A stretch of DNA of 64,000 nt from Serripes groenlandicus (Eukaryota > Mollusca > Bivalvia > Cardiida > Cardiidae): positions 25,446,859 to 25,510,858 of the forward strand of contig JASEVX010000007.1 of assembly GCA_031761405.1 (NCBI GenBank). Direction: 5' to 3'. How positions within the stretch are numbered: position 1 is the first letter of the stretch; every line of letters begins with the position of its first letter. The notes beneath the pieces are model-generated. The model ran no database searches. It was given only the letters and a program-made list of their open reading frames with translations, and was not told the DNA's origin. Both the position numbers and the translations under genes were made by a program. Shown one piece after another: positions 23,350 through 35,431 of this stretch.

Positions 23350-24045
23350 TGCGCAATATGCACATAATTAACGAAATTGACAATGCACAAGACATAATCA
23401 TTGGAACACATCACATAATGTTAGGTATACATAACGCAATGGAGAATGCACAATACATATTGATCAGAAACATCACGTAATGATCGGTACATATATCAAA
23501 ATGGTGAATGCACAAGAGACAATGCTTGGTATACATCACATACTCAATTATGCCCATAAAAATTGGATAGTGCACAGGGTAGAATGACTGGAAAGCATCA
23601 CATAACGAAGTTTGTACATAACTAAGTCAAGAATAGACAATGTATAATGATCGGTACACATGATACATCGAGAATGCACACAAGATGATGCTTGGTACAC
23701 ATCACATAATCAATTATGCACATAAAGAAATGGAGAATACACAAGACATAGTGACTGATACACATCACATGATGCTGTGTGTACATATAAGAACGTATAT
23801 TGCACATAACACAACACCGTGTACACATCACAATAAGATAATTGCATAATTATAATATAATGAAGTATGCACATAACGAATTAGAGAAGGCATAAGACAC
23901 AACGATCAGTACAGATCACATAATGAGGTATATTCATAACGAAATGGAGAATTCGTAAGACACAACAATCAGTATACACATAATGTAACGGAGTGTGCAT
24001 ATAATAACGCAACAGATTATGCACCTAACACATAGATCAGTGTAA
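23350..24045. repeat. Degenerate ACATCACATAATG minisatellite
   Basis: About 700 bp of loosely repeated 55-70-bp units have the consensus pieces CACATCACATAATGA, ATCGGTACAC and GAAATGGAGAATGCACAAGA. Unit boundaries drift and many units are partial. It is non-coding and not seen elsewhere in the window. Confidence 0.7.
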
Positions 24046-24270
24046 ATAGCATAAAGGTGTTTGGCATGATAGTGTAAAGACTACACAGAATACAAACAAA
24101 TACTGTAAAATGAGAAGTTGTTCCATTCCATACAGTAAGCTTCTAGAGAGCTGTCATGACAAAGGACTATAAGAGTTTGTATTAGGTTGTTACTGACATT
24201 AAGTTCAAAATATTTTGAGGCCAGTTTTTGGTATGGTTCCACTCCTATACTGTTATCACAGTCTTAGACC

Positions 24271-24458
24271 TTAACCTTTTGCCACATACAACATATCTGC
24301 AGCAAACGACTTTGAAAACATAATGGTGAAAATAAGGAAAATCTCGAGAAATAAAAGTTAAATTACTTAATTGACTTGACAAAATTGAGACAAAGCCTGA
24401 GCAATTTCTCTTTTAGTCCCAATGTGTTTAAAAGTCATCTGCATGTGGGAAATGGATA
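24271..24458. repeat. TTAA MITE, diverged
   Basis: Left end TTAACCTTTTGCCACATAC, CTGCAGCAAACGACTTTG and CATCTGCATGTGGGAAATGG mark a diverged family member with a mutated right TTAA. Confidence 0.65.
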
Positions 24459-24501
24459 ATACTTTTTAAAACCTATTTAAATCGATCCAATCAAAACTCA
24501 C

Positions 24502-24691
24502 TTTTTACTATCTGCACTGATTTCCAAACAAATGGCGTGTATATGGCAATGTATTGCCGCTTGTTGTGCTGTTTCTCCACACTGATGAAACTGTTTATCG
24601 CAGTTCTCTCCCTTGATTGCATGGTGATTACAATGACATCTTCCATCACCAGAGGGCCCAGTGCTACATGTCCCCTTCACACATGTGCATT
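24502..24691 (-). CDS. Stabilin-like protein, exon 1 of visible piece: EGF-like repeats
   Basis: This is a 190-bp exon with acceptor TTCTTCTGCAG and donor GTGAGT. It enters with one base supplied by an unseen upstream exon and leaves in phase 2. It encodes CTCVKGTCSTGPSGDGRCHC, then GENCDK and CHIHAICLEISADSK. The GxCSTGPSGDGxCxC-x(n)-G-x-x-CD pattern is the laminin-type EGF repeat seen in stabilins. The middle (GETAQQAAIHCHIHAIC) begins the next repeat, completed by exon 2. Upstream exons were sought up to 64 kb on this strand without a convincing hit. Confidence 0.85.
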
Positions 24692-24856
24692 CTGCAGAAG
24701 AAAAAGAGCCACACATCAACATCAATCATACTGGTGGAAATGTGTTTTTAACCATTTATCTGATACAACACTCAACAAGACAATTGCTTGGAAGCATATG
24801 AGGCAAAAACTAAATTTGAAAGTACAATTTTAATAATATATTGAAAATATTGCAAA

Positions 24857-26201
24857 ACAAGAGGGCCATGATGGCCCTGGATCGCTCACCTTAATTATAC
24901 AATGTACTGCAATGCAAAACACATCAAGACAATTATTCTGAATGCAACCTCCACAGTGCTAACAATATTTTCGTTCATTTGGCCTAGTGATCTATATTTT
25001 TTTTACCTGATATGACCCATATTCCAACATGGACTAGATATCATCAAGACAGTATTCTGACGTTTCAACTTGCTCAAAGTAAAAATGCGGCCTCCGGAGT
25101 TTGAACCATATTTTCCTTTATTGACCTAGTTTCTGATCCAATATGACCCATATTCGAACTTGACCTAGATATAATTCAGACAAACAATCTGACCAAATTT
25201 CAAGCTGCTGAAGCAAAAAAATGTGGCATCCAAAGTTTTCACAAGATTTTCCTTCAATTTGATCTAGTGACCTAGTTTTTGACCCATTATGACCCATATT
25301 CAAACTTGGCCTACATATCATCAAGAAAAACATTCTGATAAAGTTTCATCATGCTGAAATTTAAAATGCGGCATCCAAAGTGTTAACAAGATTTTTCTTC
25401 AATTTGACCTAGTGACCTAGTTTTTGACCCTGCTGACCCTTATTCAAACTTGGTCTAAATATCATTCAGCTCAACATTCTGACCAAATTTCAAGCCACTG
25501 AAGCAAAACATGTGACTTCTACAGAGTTAACAAGATTTTCCCTTAATTTGGCCTTGTGACCTAGTTTCTGATCCAATATGACCCATATTTAAACTTGACC
25601 TAGATATCTTTAAGACAAACATTCTGACAAAATTTTAAGCTGCTGAAGCAAAAAATGCGGCATCCAAAGTGTTAACAAGATTTTCCTTCAATTTGGCCTA
25701 GTGACCTAGTTTTTGACCCGGCATAACCCATATTCAAACTTGACCTAGATATTTTTAAGACAAACATTCTGACAAAATTTCAAATTGCTTAAGCAAAAAT
25801 TGCGACCTCTGGAGTGTTAACAAGATTTTCCTTCAATTTGACCTACTTTTTGACCCAACATGACCCATGTTCAAACTTGACCTACATTTCATTAAGACAA
25901 ACATTCTGATAAAGTTTCAACAAGCTCAAGTTGAAAATGTGGCCTCCAGAGTGTTAACAAGATTTCCCTTCAATTCAACCTAGTGACCTAGTTTTTGACC
26001 TCATATGGCCCAGTTTCGAACTTGTCCAAGATTTTATGGAGATGAACGTTCTGATAAACTTTCATGAAGATTGGATGCAAAATGTAGCCTGTAGAGTGTT
26101 AACAAGCTCAAATGTTGACGACGCACGACGCACGATGGCCGGACGCCGGACAAAATGTGATCCTAATAGCTCACCTTGCACTTCGTGCATAGGTGAGCTA
26201 A
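24857..26201 (+). mobile_element. Hairpin-CTAA tandem-repeat element, complete
   Basis: The 5' end ACAAGAGGGCCATGATGGCC is followed by TCGCTCACCT. Eight or so units of about 130-140 bp ('AACAAGATTTTCCTTCAATT', 'GACCCATATTCAAACTTG') follow, then a GACGACGCACGACGCACG stretch. The 3' hairpin (26170-26197: CTCACCTTGCAC, loop, GTGCATAGGTGAG) and CTAA (26198-26201) close it. The 5' GCTCACCT and 3' AGGTGAGC are inverted complements. Subterminal inverted repeats with a 3' hairpin are reported for Helentron-type elements. Confidence 0.82.
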
Positions 26202-26476
26202 AAAAGGCAATCTTTTGGAAATTTTCAACAGTATTTTTTTCTAAATCAACTGAGCAATGCATAGTTCTAAAAATCATCATTTCTGAGATGCTTTCAAGAA
26301 CATTTAAAGCAAATTTGTTGTATGAAGGAAAGTGTTGAAGAAGAAGGTATATAATAGCTTTTTAACCTTCAAACCCTTTTCGTCAAAAAATAACTCGTCA
26401 ACCGCAATTTCTCCTTTTTCCACAAAATTTTCAAAAGTCTACTGCAGATGCCTCAAAATGTGTAGGGAAAGGCTTA

Positions 26477-26706
26477 TTAACCCTTTCCCTCATATGGCAA
26501 TTCTGCAGCAGATGACTTTGAACGTATTTTGTCAAAAAATGGAAAATCTCCATTATTGAATGGATAACCTATGACAAAAAGTGGAAAACATTGTGGCAAA
26601 AGGAGAAATTGCACGTTTTGTGCAATTTCTTCTTTTGTCACTATGTTTTCAAAAAGCTGTCTGCTGCAGAGGCGTCTAAAAGCGTCTATATGAGGGAAAG
26701 GGTTAA
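26477..26706. mobile_element. Palindromic TTAA MITE, full length
   Basis: This 230-bp copy is in the opposite orientation to the one at 38572. It has TTAA flanks, CCCTTTCCCTCATATGGC and ATATGAGGGAAAGGG ends and a central TTGCACGTTTTGTGCAA palindrome. Confidence 0.88.
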
Positions 26707-27868
26707 AGGTCTGATTCAATGGCATTTAAAGCTAGTAGATATCTGAGACAAGTTCCATAGACAGCAAGGTTGAATTCCGCGAAAAAAATCATCACTTTTT
26801 ATAAGAAAAATACTTTGTAAAATAATCAGTTCATTTGATATTCTATACTCTGATATATAGGAACATAAATTATCAAACTATGAAATGTGTTTATTAAAAA
26901 GGGATGATGAATATCTCTAAAATATCTTGTATATATTTCATCCTTTTTCTTTTGACCCTTTCCCATTTACAATCAGCAGCAAAACGACTTTGAAATAATT
27001 GTGGTAAAAATATGAAAATCTTTCAATAAGGAAAGATTATTGGAAGGAGTTATAATCATTGTGGCAAAAGGAGAAATTGCTCATAGTGGGCAATTTCTCC
27101 CTTTTGCTACAAGTTGCCTGCTGCAGGGGCAGCAGAAAGTGTTTGTATACTGGCAAAGATTTACATATACTGATAATAAGTAAATTATGACTCGAAGATT
27201 CCAAAGCATTAAAAATTACGTTACTTTAGTTTTAATACTTTTCATCATTAAATTTGCAACAAATTATCTACAAGTACATGCAATGAGCGTTTTCTCCTTC
27301 TGCCACAATGTTTTCAATTCTATTAAATTTTTAGGTTTGTGATTCCTGTTGCAGCAGTGAAAACATGAGAGTTTAATTATTGAATAGGGATCAAAACATT
27401 GTGGCAAAAGAAAAATTGCTCATAATGAACAATTTCTCATTTCACCATAGTGTTTTAAAAACTAGAAATAGTAGAGAGATATAGGTGTTGTTTAACAAAA
27501 CGTGAGGTCAAAATCCAGAACAAATAATTTGTTAAAAATCATCTGAAGGCACAGGCATCTGAATATCTGAGGAACTGACCTAAACAAAAGGGTTACACTA
27601 TTCACACCTAAGTTGAAGTATCATTTATATGATAAAAAATTTAAGTTTATAAAACTCATTTAGATTTGGCTTGGCATTCCGGTATTATATTACCCGTAAT
27701 GCCCTGGATTGGGTGGAGCTTTGGAAAGATCATTTGATAAAGTCGTGCAATAATTTGCATCAGACGTCAGCCTCTGGGAGATAACTGCCCTCTGGCACTA
27801 AGCATCCTTGATTATAACATTTATATTAAAAGTGATAACAATTTTTCTAACCTCAAACAAAATTTACA
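26707..27868. other. No gene; scattered MITE relics
   Basis: Relics near 26955-27165 (CCCTTTCCCATTTAC, GGCAAAAGGAGAAATTGCTC) and 27295-27450 are recognisable. The rest is plain AT-rich DNA with no exon seen. Confidence 0.5.
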
Positions 27869-28036
27869 TTAACCCTTTCCCACATACAACAAATCTGCAG
27901 CAGATGACTTTGACATCTGTGCAAAAATATGAACCATCTCAATTAATCATGATAAGCAATTTCACCTTTGCCACAATGTTTTCAAAAGTCATCTGCTGCA
28001 GACATCAGAAAACATCTACATGTGGGAGAGGGTTAA
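27869..28036. mobile_element. TTAA MITE, internally deleted subfamily
   Basis: It is flanked by TTAA, with ends CCCTTTCCCACATACAAC and CTACATGTGGGAGAGGG. It contains CTGCAGCAGATGACTTTG and its inverted partner. A further relic follows at about 28085-28200. Confidence 0.82.
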
Positions 28037-28570
28037 AAAAAAAATCCCGAAACTCAAATCACAACCTACAAATTGAATAGGAATGAAAACATTGTGGCAA
28101 AGAAGAAATTGCTAATCGATCAGCAACTTCTCATTTTGCCACAATATTTTCAAAAGTTATCTGCTGCAGATGCGTAATTTTGCGTCTGTATTTCCTCTGG
28201 GGTATAAAACCGCAACCTGATAAATTTCAAATTGAAAACATTTCAAGAAAAGAAAGCATGATTTTGAGTTGGAATAGAAATAGTGGTAAAACTGAACAAA
28301 TAACGCAAACTCTTCTTTATCTCACAATGTAGATTGAAATCTATATTCAGCAGAAGCATCAAAGATCATCATAATATGGGAAAGGGAAAATTACCAATTC
28401 CTCAAATGAATAGAAGAGAAAATACATTGTAGCAAAATTTCTCTCCTGCAGTGCACCTTTATTTTTTATTATCTAGTATGACCAGATTATAATGTTCAAA
28501 CTTTCAACCAGCCCAATTAAGAGGGATATACGGTGCCAATACATTAATGTGGCATTCTCTTAATATTATA

Positions 28571-29275
28571 ACAAGAGGACCATGAAGGCCCTGAATCACT
28601 CACCTCAGTTATGCAATGTGTTGTCATGCAAACCACAATAACTGATTTAGTTTTTCGACCAATCAACATAACATGGCTTGTAACCTCATAGAGTGTCGCC
28701 CAAGGAACATTTCAAATCGGCCAGACACTTTTGGAGGAGTAGAGTTTTAAAGTCTTTGCTATAACCATATAAGGTAAAATATAGCCCCGCCCACTGGTGG
28801 CCATAGCTTTCAACCAGCCAAAATGGCTTGAAGGTAACTGCTAGAGGGTCACCGAAGGAACAGTTTTACTAAATATTCGGAAATCAGGCATTTGTTTTTG
28901 GAGAAAATTTTAAAATGTTGACTTAAGCCATATAAGGCAAAAAAGACCCGCCCCCATAACGGCCATGTTGTTAGACTAATCAACATGGCTTGAACAAATT
29001 TGATAGAAGGTCACTAAAGGATAATTTCTACAGAATTATTTGAAATTCAGCAAACCAGTTTGAGGAGGAACTTTCTATTTTTTTGTTGCATGGATCCAAA
29101 TCATTGGAAAGTATTTTGGTGATGACATTGAGAGGATGCTTGCTGTGAAGTTTCATCCAGATTGATCCACTGGTTTCAGAGGAGATAATGATAACGCACG
29201 TATGACGGACGTCGAAAAAGGACATAGGGCAATCAGAATAATTAACCTTGAACTCTTTGTTCTCAGGTGAGCTAA
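28571..29275 (+). mobile_element. Hairpin-CTAA tandem-repeat element
   Basis: It runs from ACAAGAGGACCATGAAGGCC and TCACTCACCT through four worn units ('GCCATATAAGGCAAAA', 'CATGGCTTGAA') to a 3' hairpin, ACCTTGAACTCTTTGTTCTCAG with GGTGAG, and CTAA at 29272-29275. Its internal unit is that of the 5.2-8.3 kb array. Confidence 0.72.
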
Positions 29276-30564
29276 AGACAAGAAACCCAAGAGGGACATT
29301 ATGACTATACTGTTGTTAGACAAAAATATAAAGGGAATATTTCCATTGGAAAACATCAAGGGAGTTTCGATTTGAAAACCATCAAATACGTATTAATTTT
29401 GTTTGTGTTATTGTGTTTGATGGTATTTTACGCCATTTCAACAGTATTTCAGTTATACGAAAAAAACACATAAATGGTTTTTTTCGCTTTCAATAACCTA
29501 TGAAGCTTTCTGAAATGAAACTGGAAAAATCCATGGGGGCCGCCATTATGGATATGTATAAAAAGCAGACGTAAAACACAGATTGAAAATTTTATTTTAA
29601 ATCGGTATTTTGGGTATGTATAAAATGATCAGAAAAACACGGATTGAAAATTATTGTCGTCTTTTTAATCATTTTTTTTTTAAATCGATATTTAAGATCA
29701 TTTAAGTGCTGTCTTATGTGGGAATTAACATGCGTACGAAAAGTTAAAAATAAATGGAAATCTGTAAGAAATATGTTTTCCCGTTCGTCAAAAAAACCGA
29801 CAGCATTAGCCTCCTACGCCCGAAACTAAATTTTGATTGTATCGTAGCCAAAGAAGGACGTGACGTCATTTCCGTTACACTTCATCTTGGCGTAACGTCA
29901 ATGGAGCGACGTCGTTTCCCGCAAAAAAGTGGTATCAACATGAAAGACCCTAAATTCCTATACATGAGCTATTGACTCACTCTTTCAAAGTATAATTATT
30001 TATCAAACATTGTGGCAAAAGGATAACTTTCTCATAAGAAGCAATTGTTCTTGTGGCGACAATCTTTTCCTAAATCGTCTGTTGCATAGGCCTCAGAAAC
30101 CGTCTCTAATAGGGAAAGGGTTTAGCAGAAATGTGACCCCTTACATAATTTGTTCCAGTCATATTGACTGGTTGAAAAAGGCAGTCGCCAGGTGGCATCA
30201 GAAAAGGGCTGATCTATTTGCTTCTTTGCCATAATGCAGGTGATCGATTAAGGATCATCTTGGCCCTCATGTTTTAACCTCGTTCATTATAAATGTATTC
30301 CTTGATTTTCTGAAAGTCTTTACTTTATTATTTTCTGTTCAAATAATAGACAACAGCAATACGAATTCCAAATATGTTTTAATAATGCAAGAAACATGAC
30401 ATTAATATTATTATTGTCTAGTCAATTACTTATAAATCCTTTTTTTATGGCCAAAGTATGCTCTTTAATTTCTGTTTATAATTATCTTGAGGTTTTTTCG
30501 TAAATAGGTAGCACCTATAGATATATTATCACAGCCCTTCCCGAGTCTTATCATATTCTGTAAT
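29276..30564. other. No gene seen; CRE cluster and MITE or element ends
   Basis: A worn MITE lies at about 30000-30122. A minus-strand 5' motif of the hairpin-CTAA family (CATGAGGGCCAAGATG) is at about 30255-30272. The CRE cluster at 29861-29914 is listed separately. No exon with good splice sites was found. Confidence 0.45.
29861..29914. promoter_or_regulatory. Cluster of three CRE-like palindromes
   Basis: TGACGTCA (29861-29868), TAACGTCA (29893-29900) and CGACGTCG (29907-29914) lie within 54 bp in otherwise AT-rich DNA with several CpGs. This resembles a small promoter, but no adjacent first exon could be supported on either strand. Confidence 0.35.
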
Positions 30565-30623
30565 ATAACCCTTTCCCTCATACGACAATTCTGCAGCAGA
30601 CGACTTTGAACGTATTTTATTAA

Positions 30624-33064
30624 ACAAGAGGCCTATGCTCTACTGGCATTGATCTGACTTGTTTCAAAAGGAACCAATATGTCATCAATATTCAAATACC
30701 ATCTAAGTTTGGTGAAGATCAGATAGTAAATGGAAGCTCTATTGTGTTCACAAGCTGTATTATAGCAATTTTGACAATTTCAAGGGCCATAATCCAGCCA
30801 TGCATGGGTAGATCTGGCCATTTTTTAGAAATGAACCAAACTCTCATGGATATCTAACTACTGTATAAGTTTGATTGAGATACAATCAAAAATAAGGACT
30901 GTATCATGTTAACAAGCCCTATTATAGCAATTTTGACAATTTCAAGGGCCATAATTCAGTCATGCATGGGGCAGATCTGGCTTGTTTTCGACAGGAATCA
31001 AGCTCTCATGGATATCTAACTACTGTAAAAGTTTGGTTGAGATACAATAAAAAACAAGGGCACCGCAAAGCGGATGCATCCCCTCGGCTTTCCATTTTCA
31101 TATTGAGTTCTCTTGTGATCTAAATATTTAAGTCCAATTTTTGACTTCGATCTTTGACCTATGACCTTGAATCAATAGGCTTCAAAATATTGTCACAAAC
31201 TAACTGTATGCCAAGTTTGGATAAGATCTGTCAAGGAATGGTCAGTGTAGAGTGGTGACAAGGTTGCCACAGCTGAGATATATTGTAAGTTCAATCAAGT
31301 TCAATTTTGGGCATGACCTTTGACCTATGACCTTGAAAACCAATAGGCTTCAAGACATATCATAAACTAACTGTATAATAAGTTTTATTAAGATCGGTCA
31401 ATGAATGGTCAGTGTAGAGTTGTGACAAGGCTGCCACAGCTGAAAATATTGTAAGTCCAATTTTGAGTTTGACCTTTGACCTATGACCTTGAAAATCAAT
31501 AGGCTTCAAGATATTATCATAAAGTAACTGTATACCAAGTTTGGTTAAAATCTGTCAAGTAATGGTCAGTGTAGAGTGGTGACAAGGTTGCCACAGCTGA
31601 AAATAGTGTAAGTGCAATTTTGGGCTTGACCTTTGACCTATGACCTTGAAAATCAATAGGCTTCAAATATTATCATAAACTAACTGTATAATAAGTTTTA
31701 TAAAGATCGGTCAAGGAATGGTCAGTGTAGAGTGGTGACAAGGCTGTCACAGCTGAAAATATTGTAAGTCCAATTTTGAGCTTGACCTTTGACCTATGAC
31801 CTTGAAAATCAATAGGCTTCAAGATATTATCATAAAGTAACTTTATACCAAGTTTTGTTAAAATCCGTCAAGTAATGGTCAGTGTAGAGTGGTGACAAGG
31901 TTGCCACAGCTGAAAATATTGCAAGTCCAATTTTGGGCTTGACCTTTGAACTATGACCTTGAAAATCAATAGGCTTCAAGATATTATCATAAAGTAACTT
32001 TATACCAAGTTTTGTTAAAATCCGTCAAGTAATGGTCAGTGTAGAGTGGTGACAAGGTTGCCACAGCTGAAAATATTGCAAGTCCAATTTTGGGCTTGAC
32101 CTTTGACCTATGACCTTGAAAATCAATAGGCTTCAAGATGTTACCATATACTTACTTTATACCAAGTTTGGTTAAGATCTTGCAAGAAATGGTTAGTGTA
32201 GAGTGATGACAAGGTTTGTTACGGACGGAAATATTGCAAGTCCAATAAGGTTTGTTACGGACGGAAATATTGCAAGTCCAATTTTGGGCTTGACCTTTGA
32301 CCTATGACCTTGAAAATCAATAGGCTTCAAGATGTTACCATATACTTACTTTATACCAAGTTTGGTTAAGATCTGTCAAGAAATGGTTAGTGTAGAGTGA
32401 TGACAAGGTTTGTTACGGACGGAAATATTGCAAGTCCAATTTTGGGCTATTTTGGGCTTGACCTTTGACCTATGACCTTGAAAATCAATAGGCTTCAAGA
32501 TGTTACCATATACTTACTTTATACCAAGTTTGGTTAAGATCTGTCAAGAAATGGTTAGTGTAGAGTGATGACAAGGTTTGTTACGGACGGAAGGACACAC
32601 ATACATACATACATACATACATACGGACGGTCCCGTTACTATATCCCTTTCTCGCTTACTTCGTAACCGAGGGGATAATAAAGGTTTAACACCATTTAAA
32701 TTGGTTTTCGAAAGGAACCGAGCTCTCATGGATATCTAACTACTGTATAAGTTTGGTTGAGATACAATCAAAGGTGAAGACTGTATCGTGTTAACAAGCT
32801 CTTTTATAGCAATTTTGACAATTTCAAGGGCCATAATCCAGTCTTGCATGGGCGGATCTGGCTGGTTTGCGAAAAGAACCGAGCTCTCATGGATATCTAA
32901 CTACTGTATAAGTTTGGTTGAGATACAATCAAAAGTGAAGACTGTATCGTGTTAACAAGAAATTGTTTACGGACGGACGGACGGACGGACGGACGCACTA
33001 ACGCACGGACGATGGACGAATCGCAACGACATAAGCCCTTCTGGCCTTTGGCCAGTAGAGCTAA
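30624..33064 (+). mobile_element. Element B copy 1, itself interrupted
   Basis: The 5' ACAAGAGGCCTATGCTCTAC TGG is matched by the 3' GGCCTTTGGCCAGTAGAG CTAA (hairpin, CTAA at 33061-33064). GCTCTACTGG and CCAGTAGAGC are inverted complements. About 145-bp units ('GGGCCATAATCCAGTCATGC', 'CATGGATATCTAACTACTG') and a (GGAC)n run precede the 3' end. Element C (31053-32690) lies inside one unit. Confidence 0.82.
31053..32690 (+). mobile_element. Element C: 157-bp tandem array nested in element B
   Basis: It begins at a short hairpin (GGCACCGCAAAGCGGATGC) and has about eight units of 156-159 bp ('GACCTTTGACCTATGACC', 'GGTCAGTGTAGAGTGGTG'). It ends with a (CATA)n microsatellite, TCGTAACCGAGGGGATAATA and AAGG. 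The last units carry a short local duplication (32225-32280 and near 32446). The 3' GGGGATAATAAA motif is shared with the 3736 and 48102 elements. Confidence 0.8.
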
Positions 33065-33132
33065 AAATAGAAAATCTCCATAAATAAATGGATAAACTAT
33101 GACTGAAAGTGGAAAACATTGTGGCAAAAGGA

Positions 33133-34309
33133 ACAAGAGGCCCATGAGGGCCTATGCTCTACTGGTATGGTTCTTTGGTCATTTTCAATCCAGAGCATGT
33201 ATGTATGGTGAAGATCGGAGAGTAAATGGAGGCTCTTTTGTGTTCACAAGCTGTATTATAGCAATTTTTACAATTTCATGGACCATAATCCAGTCTTGCA
33301 TGGGCGGATCTGGCTGATTTTCAAAAGGAACCAAGCTCTCATCAATATTTAACTACTATCTAAGTTTGGTGAAGATCAGATAGTAAATGGAGCCTCTATT
33401 GTGTTCACATGCTCAATTATAGCAATTTGGACAATTTCAAGGGCCATAATCCAGTCTTGCATGGGCGGATCTGGCTGGTTTACGAAAGGAACTGAGCTCT
33501 CATAAATATCTAACTACTGTATAAGTTTGGTTGAGATACAATCAAAAGTGAAGACTGTATCGTGTTAACAAGCTCTTTTATAGCAATTTTGACCATTTCA
33601 AGGGCCATAATCCAGTCATGCATGGGCGGATCTGGCTGGTTTGTGAAAGGAACCGAGCTCTCATGGATATCTAACTACTGTATAAGTTTGGTTGAGATAC
33701 AATCAAAAGTGAAGACTGTATTGTGTAAACAAGCTCTTTTATAGCAATTTTGACCATTTCAAGGGCCATAATCCAGTCATGCATGGGCAGATTTGGCTAG
33801 TTTTCAAAAGGAACCGAGCTCTCATGTATAAGTTTGGTTGAGATACAATCAAAAGTGAAGACTGTATCGTGTTAACAAGCTCTTTTATAGCAATTTTGAC
33901 CATTTCAAGGCCCATAATCCAGTCATGCATGGGCGGATCTGGCTGGTTTTCGAAAGGAACCGAGCTCTCATGGATATTTAACTACTGTATAAGTTTGGTT
34001 GAGATACAATCAAAAGTGAAGACTGTATCGTGTTAACAAGCTCTTTTATAACAATTTTGATCATTTCAAGGGCCATAATCCAGTCATGCATAGGCGGATC
34101 TGGCTGGTTTTCGAAAGGAACCAAGCTCTTATAGATATCTAACTACTGTATAAGTTTGGTTGAGATACAATCAAAACAGATCTGGCTGGTTTTCGAAAAG
34201 AAACTGAAGACTGTATCGTGTTAACAAGAAATTGTTTACGGACGGACGGACGGACGACGGACAAATCACCACGACATAAGCCCTTCTGGCCTTTGGCCAG
34301 TAGAGCTAA
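33133..34309 (+). mobile_element. Element B copy 2
   Basis: ACAAGAGGCCCATGAGGGCC to GGCCAGTAGAG plus CTAA (34306-34309), with seven to eight units and a (GGAC)n run before the hairpin. The flanking MITE reads AAAAGGA/ and /AAAATTGCACG, so the insertion site is within about 3 bp. Confidence 0.85.
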
Positions 34310-34671
34310 AAATTGCACGTTCTGTGCAATTTCTTCTTTTGTCACTATGTTTTCAAAAGGCCGTCTGCTGCAGAGGCGTCAAAAAGCGTTTATATGAGGG
34401 AAAGGGATAAGGCAATCTGTAATAGAAGTGGGAATATGGAAATTCACATGGGAGAGAATTGTATGACTATGTCATGCATCATTTTACCCATTAAAGGAAT
34501 TTAAATCTTATTTCAGCTCTAAATCATTTCATCATACTATACCCATGGGATTTATCAACATTTGAGACCCTTTTTACTTCCTTTAAATCTAGACGACATC
34601 TATTAGACATGTATGCATCCAGCACCGAAAGGTTTATGGTATTGGGCATAAAATACACTTGCATCGATTTG

Positions 34672-35336
34672 CATCCCAAACTAAAACACTAGCTTGCAGC
34701 AAGCCTGTGACAAGTGCGCCATAAACGTGCGCAAGATTACTGCAATCTTATTAAGAATGCAGTCCTAAATTATTGTGCTTTCTTGTGTGTGCAAGGAAAT
34801 AAGCTTGCAGCTAATTCTTGTTGTAAATTTCTAGAAAGATTAGAAATATTTAAGATTTCGATAAGCTTGCAAGGCTAACCATGTATGTATGTGACAGCTG
34901 AAATTTAGGCAATGTTTTCACAATACACTCGGTAATCATGGATTGTCATCAAATATTATAATCATAGTGACTTGTAAATAACTTTTCTTTACATCCTAAG
35001 GATAAATGTAGATAGAAAAAACCATTAATTAGGTTTTACAAGTACATAACAAATTCTTAAAATTGCTTTTGTAATGGTTGTGCAATCATGCAAGCTCACA
35101 ATTAAGATTGCTTTTGTTCCACTTGCAAGCTTGAACGCTTTTGCGCTCTAAGTAGGATTTTGCAATCTTTAGAGGTTGCTCGAGATTGTGCATGCTTAGA
35201 GTTTAGCGTGCAAATTTCCAATCACAAACTGCATGCTTAATTAAATAAGTTACTTTCAAGCTTATTACGATTGCGATGGTAATCTAGATTTGGCCTTACT
35301 TATCTTAATTATGCTTGCGGTTTGGTTTTGGATAAC
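34672..35336. mobile_element. Element E, compact copy
   Basis: The termini ATCCCAAACTAAAACACTAG and CTTGCGGTTTGGTTTTGGAT are approximate inverted repeats. The interior is rich in GCAAGCTT-type motifs. This copy lacks the MITE and tandem elements found in the other two, so it shows the core of the family (about 665 bp). Confidence 0.72.
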
Positions 35337-35431
35337 TACAACTATGAACAATATATATCAAAATCAGCGAGTACATTAGTGCAGTCAAATATTGGTCTCA
35401 TTTATCAAAATTAAGTGAAGACAGTTGTCTC

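Larger units (their letters stand above)
21124..23355. mobile_element. Composite element E, copy 1 (AAGCTTGC-rich)
   Basis: It starts ATCCCAAACCAAAATACTAG followed by CTTGCAGCAAGC. The left part (to about 21640) and right part (22930-23345) carry dense AAGCTTGC/GCAAGCTT motifs. They are separated by a tandem element (21643-22927) and a TTAA MITE (22991-23218). Copies at 34672-35336 and 47793-50790 share the same left and right parts. The right terminus here is lost in the following minisatellite. Confidence 0.65.
30565..34410. mobile_element. Palindromic MITE split into three pieces by two insertions
   Basis: MITE pieces lie at 30565-30623, 33065-33132 and 34310-34410. Together they match the full 230-bp copies in order. 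The flanks are ATAA on both sides (30565-30568, 34407-34410) rather than TTAA, which suggests a non-canonical target. The gaps hold two copies of a hairpin-CTAA element. Confidence 0.85.

Noticed and set aside
23350..24045. CRISPR-like repeat array
   Set aside because: Units are irregular and diverged without constant-length spacers, and the genome is eukaryotic.
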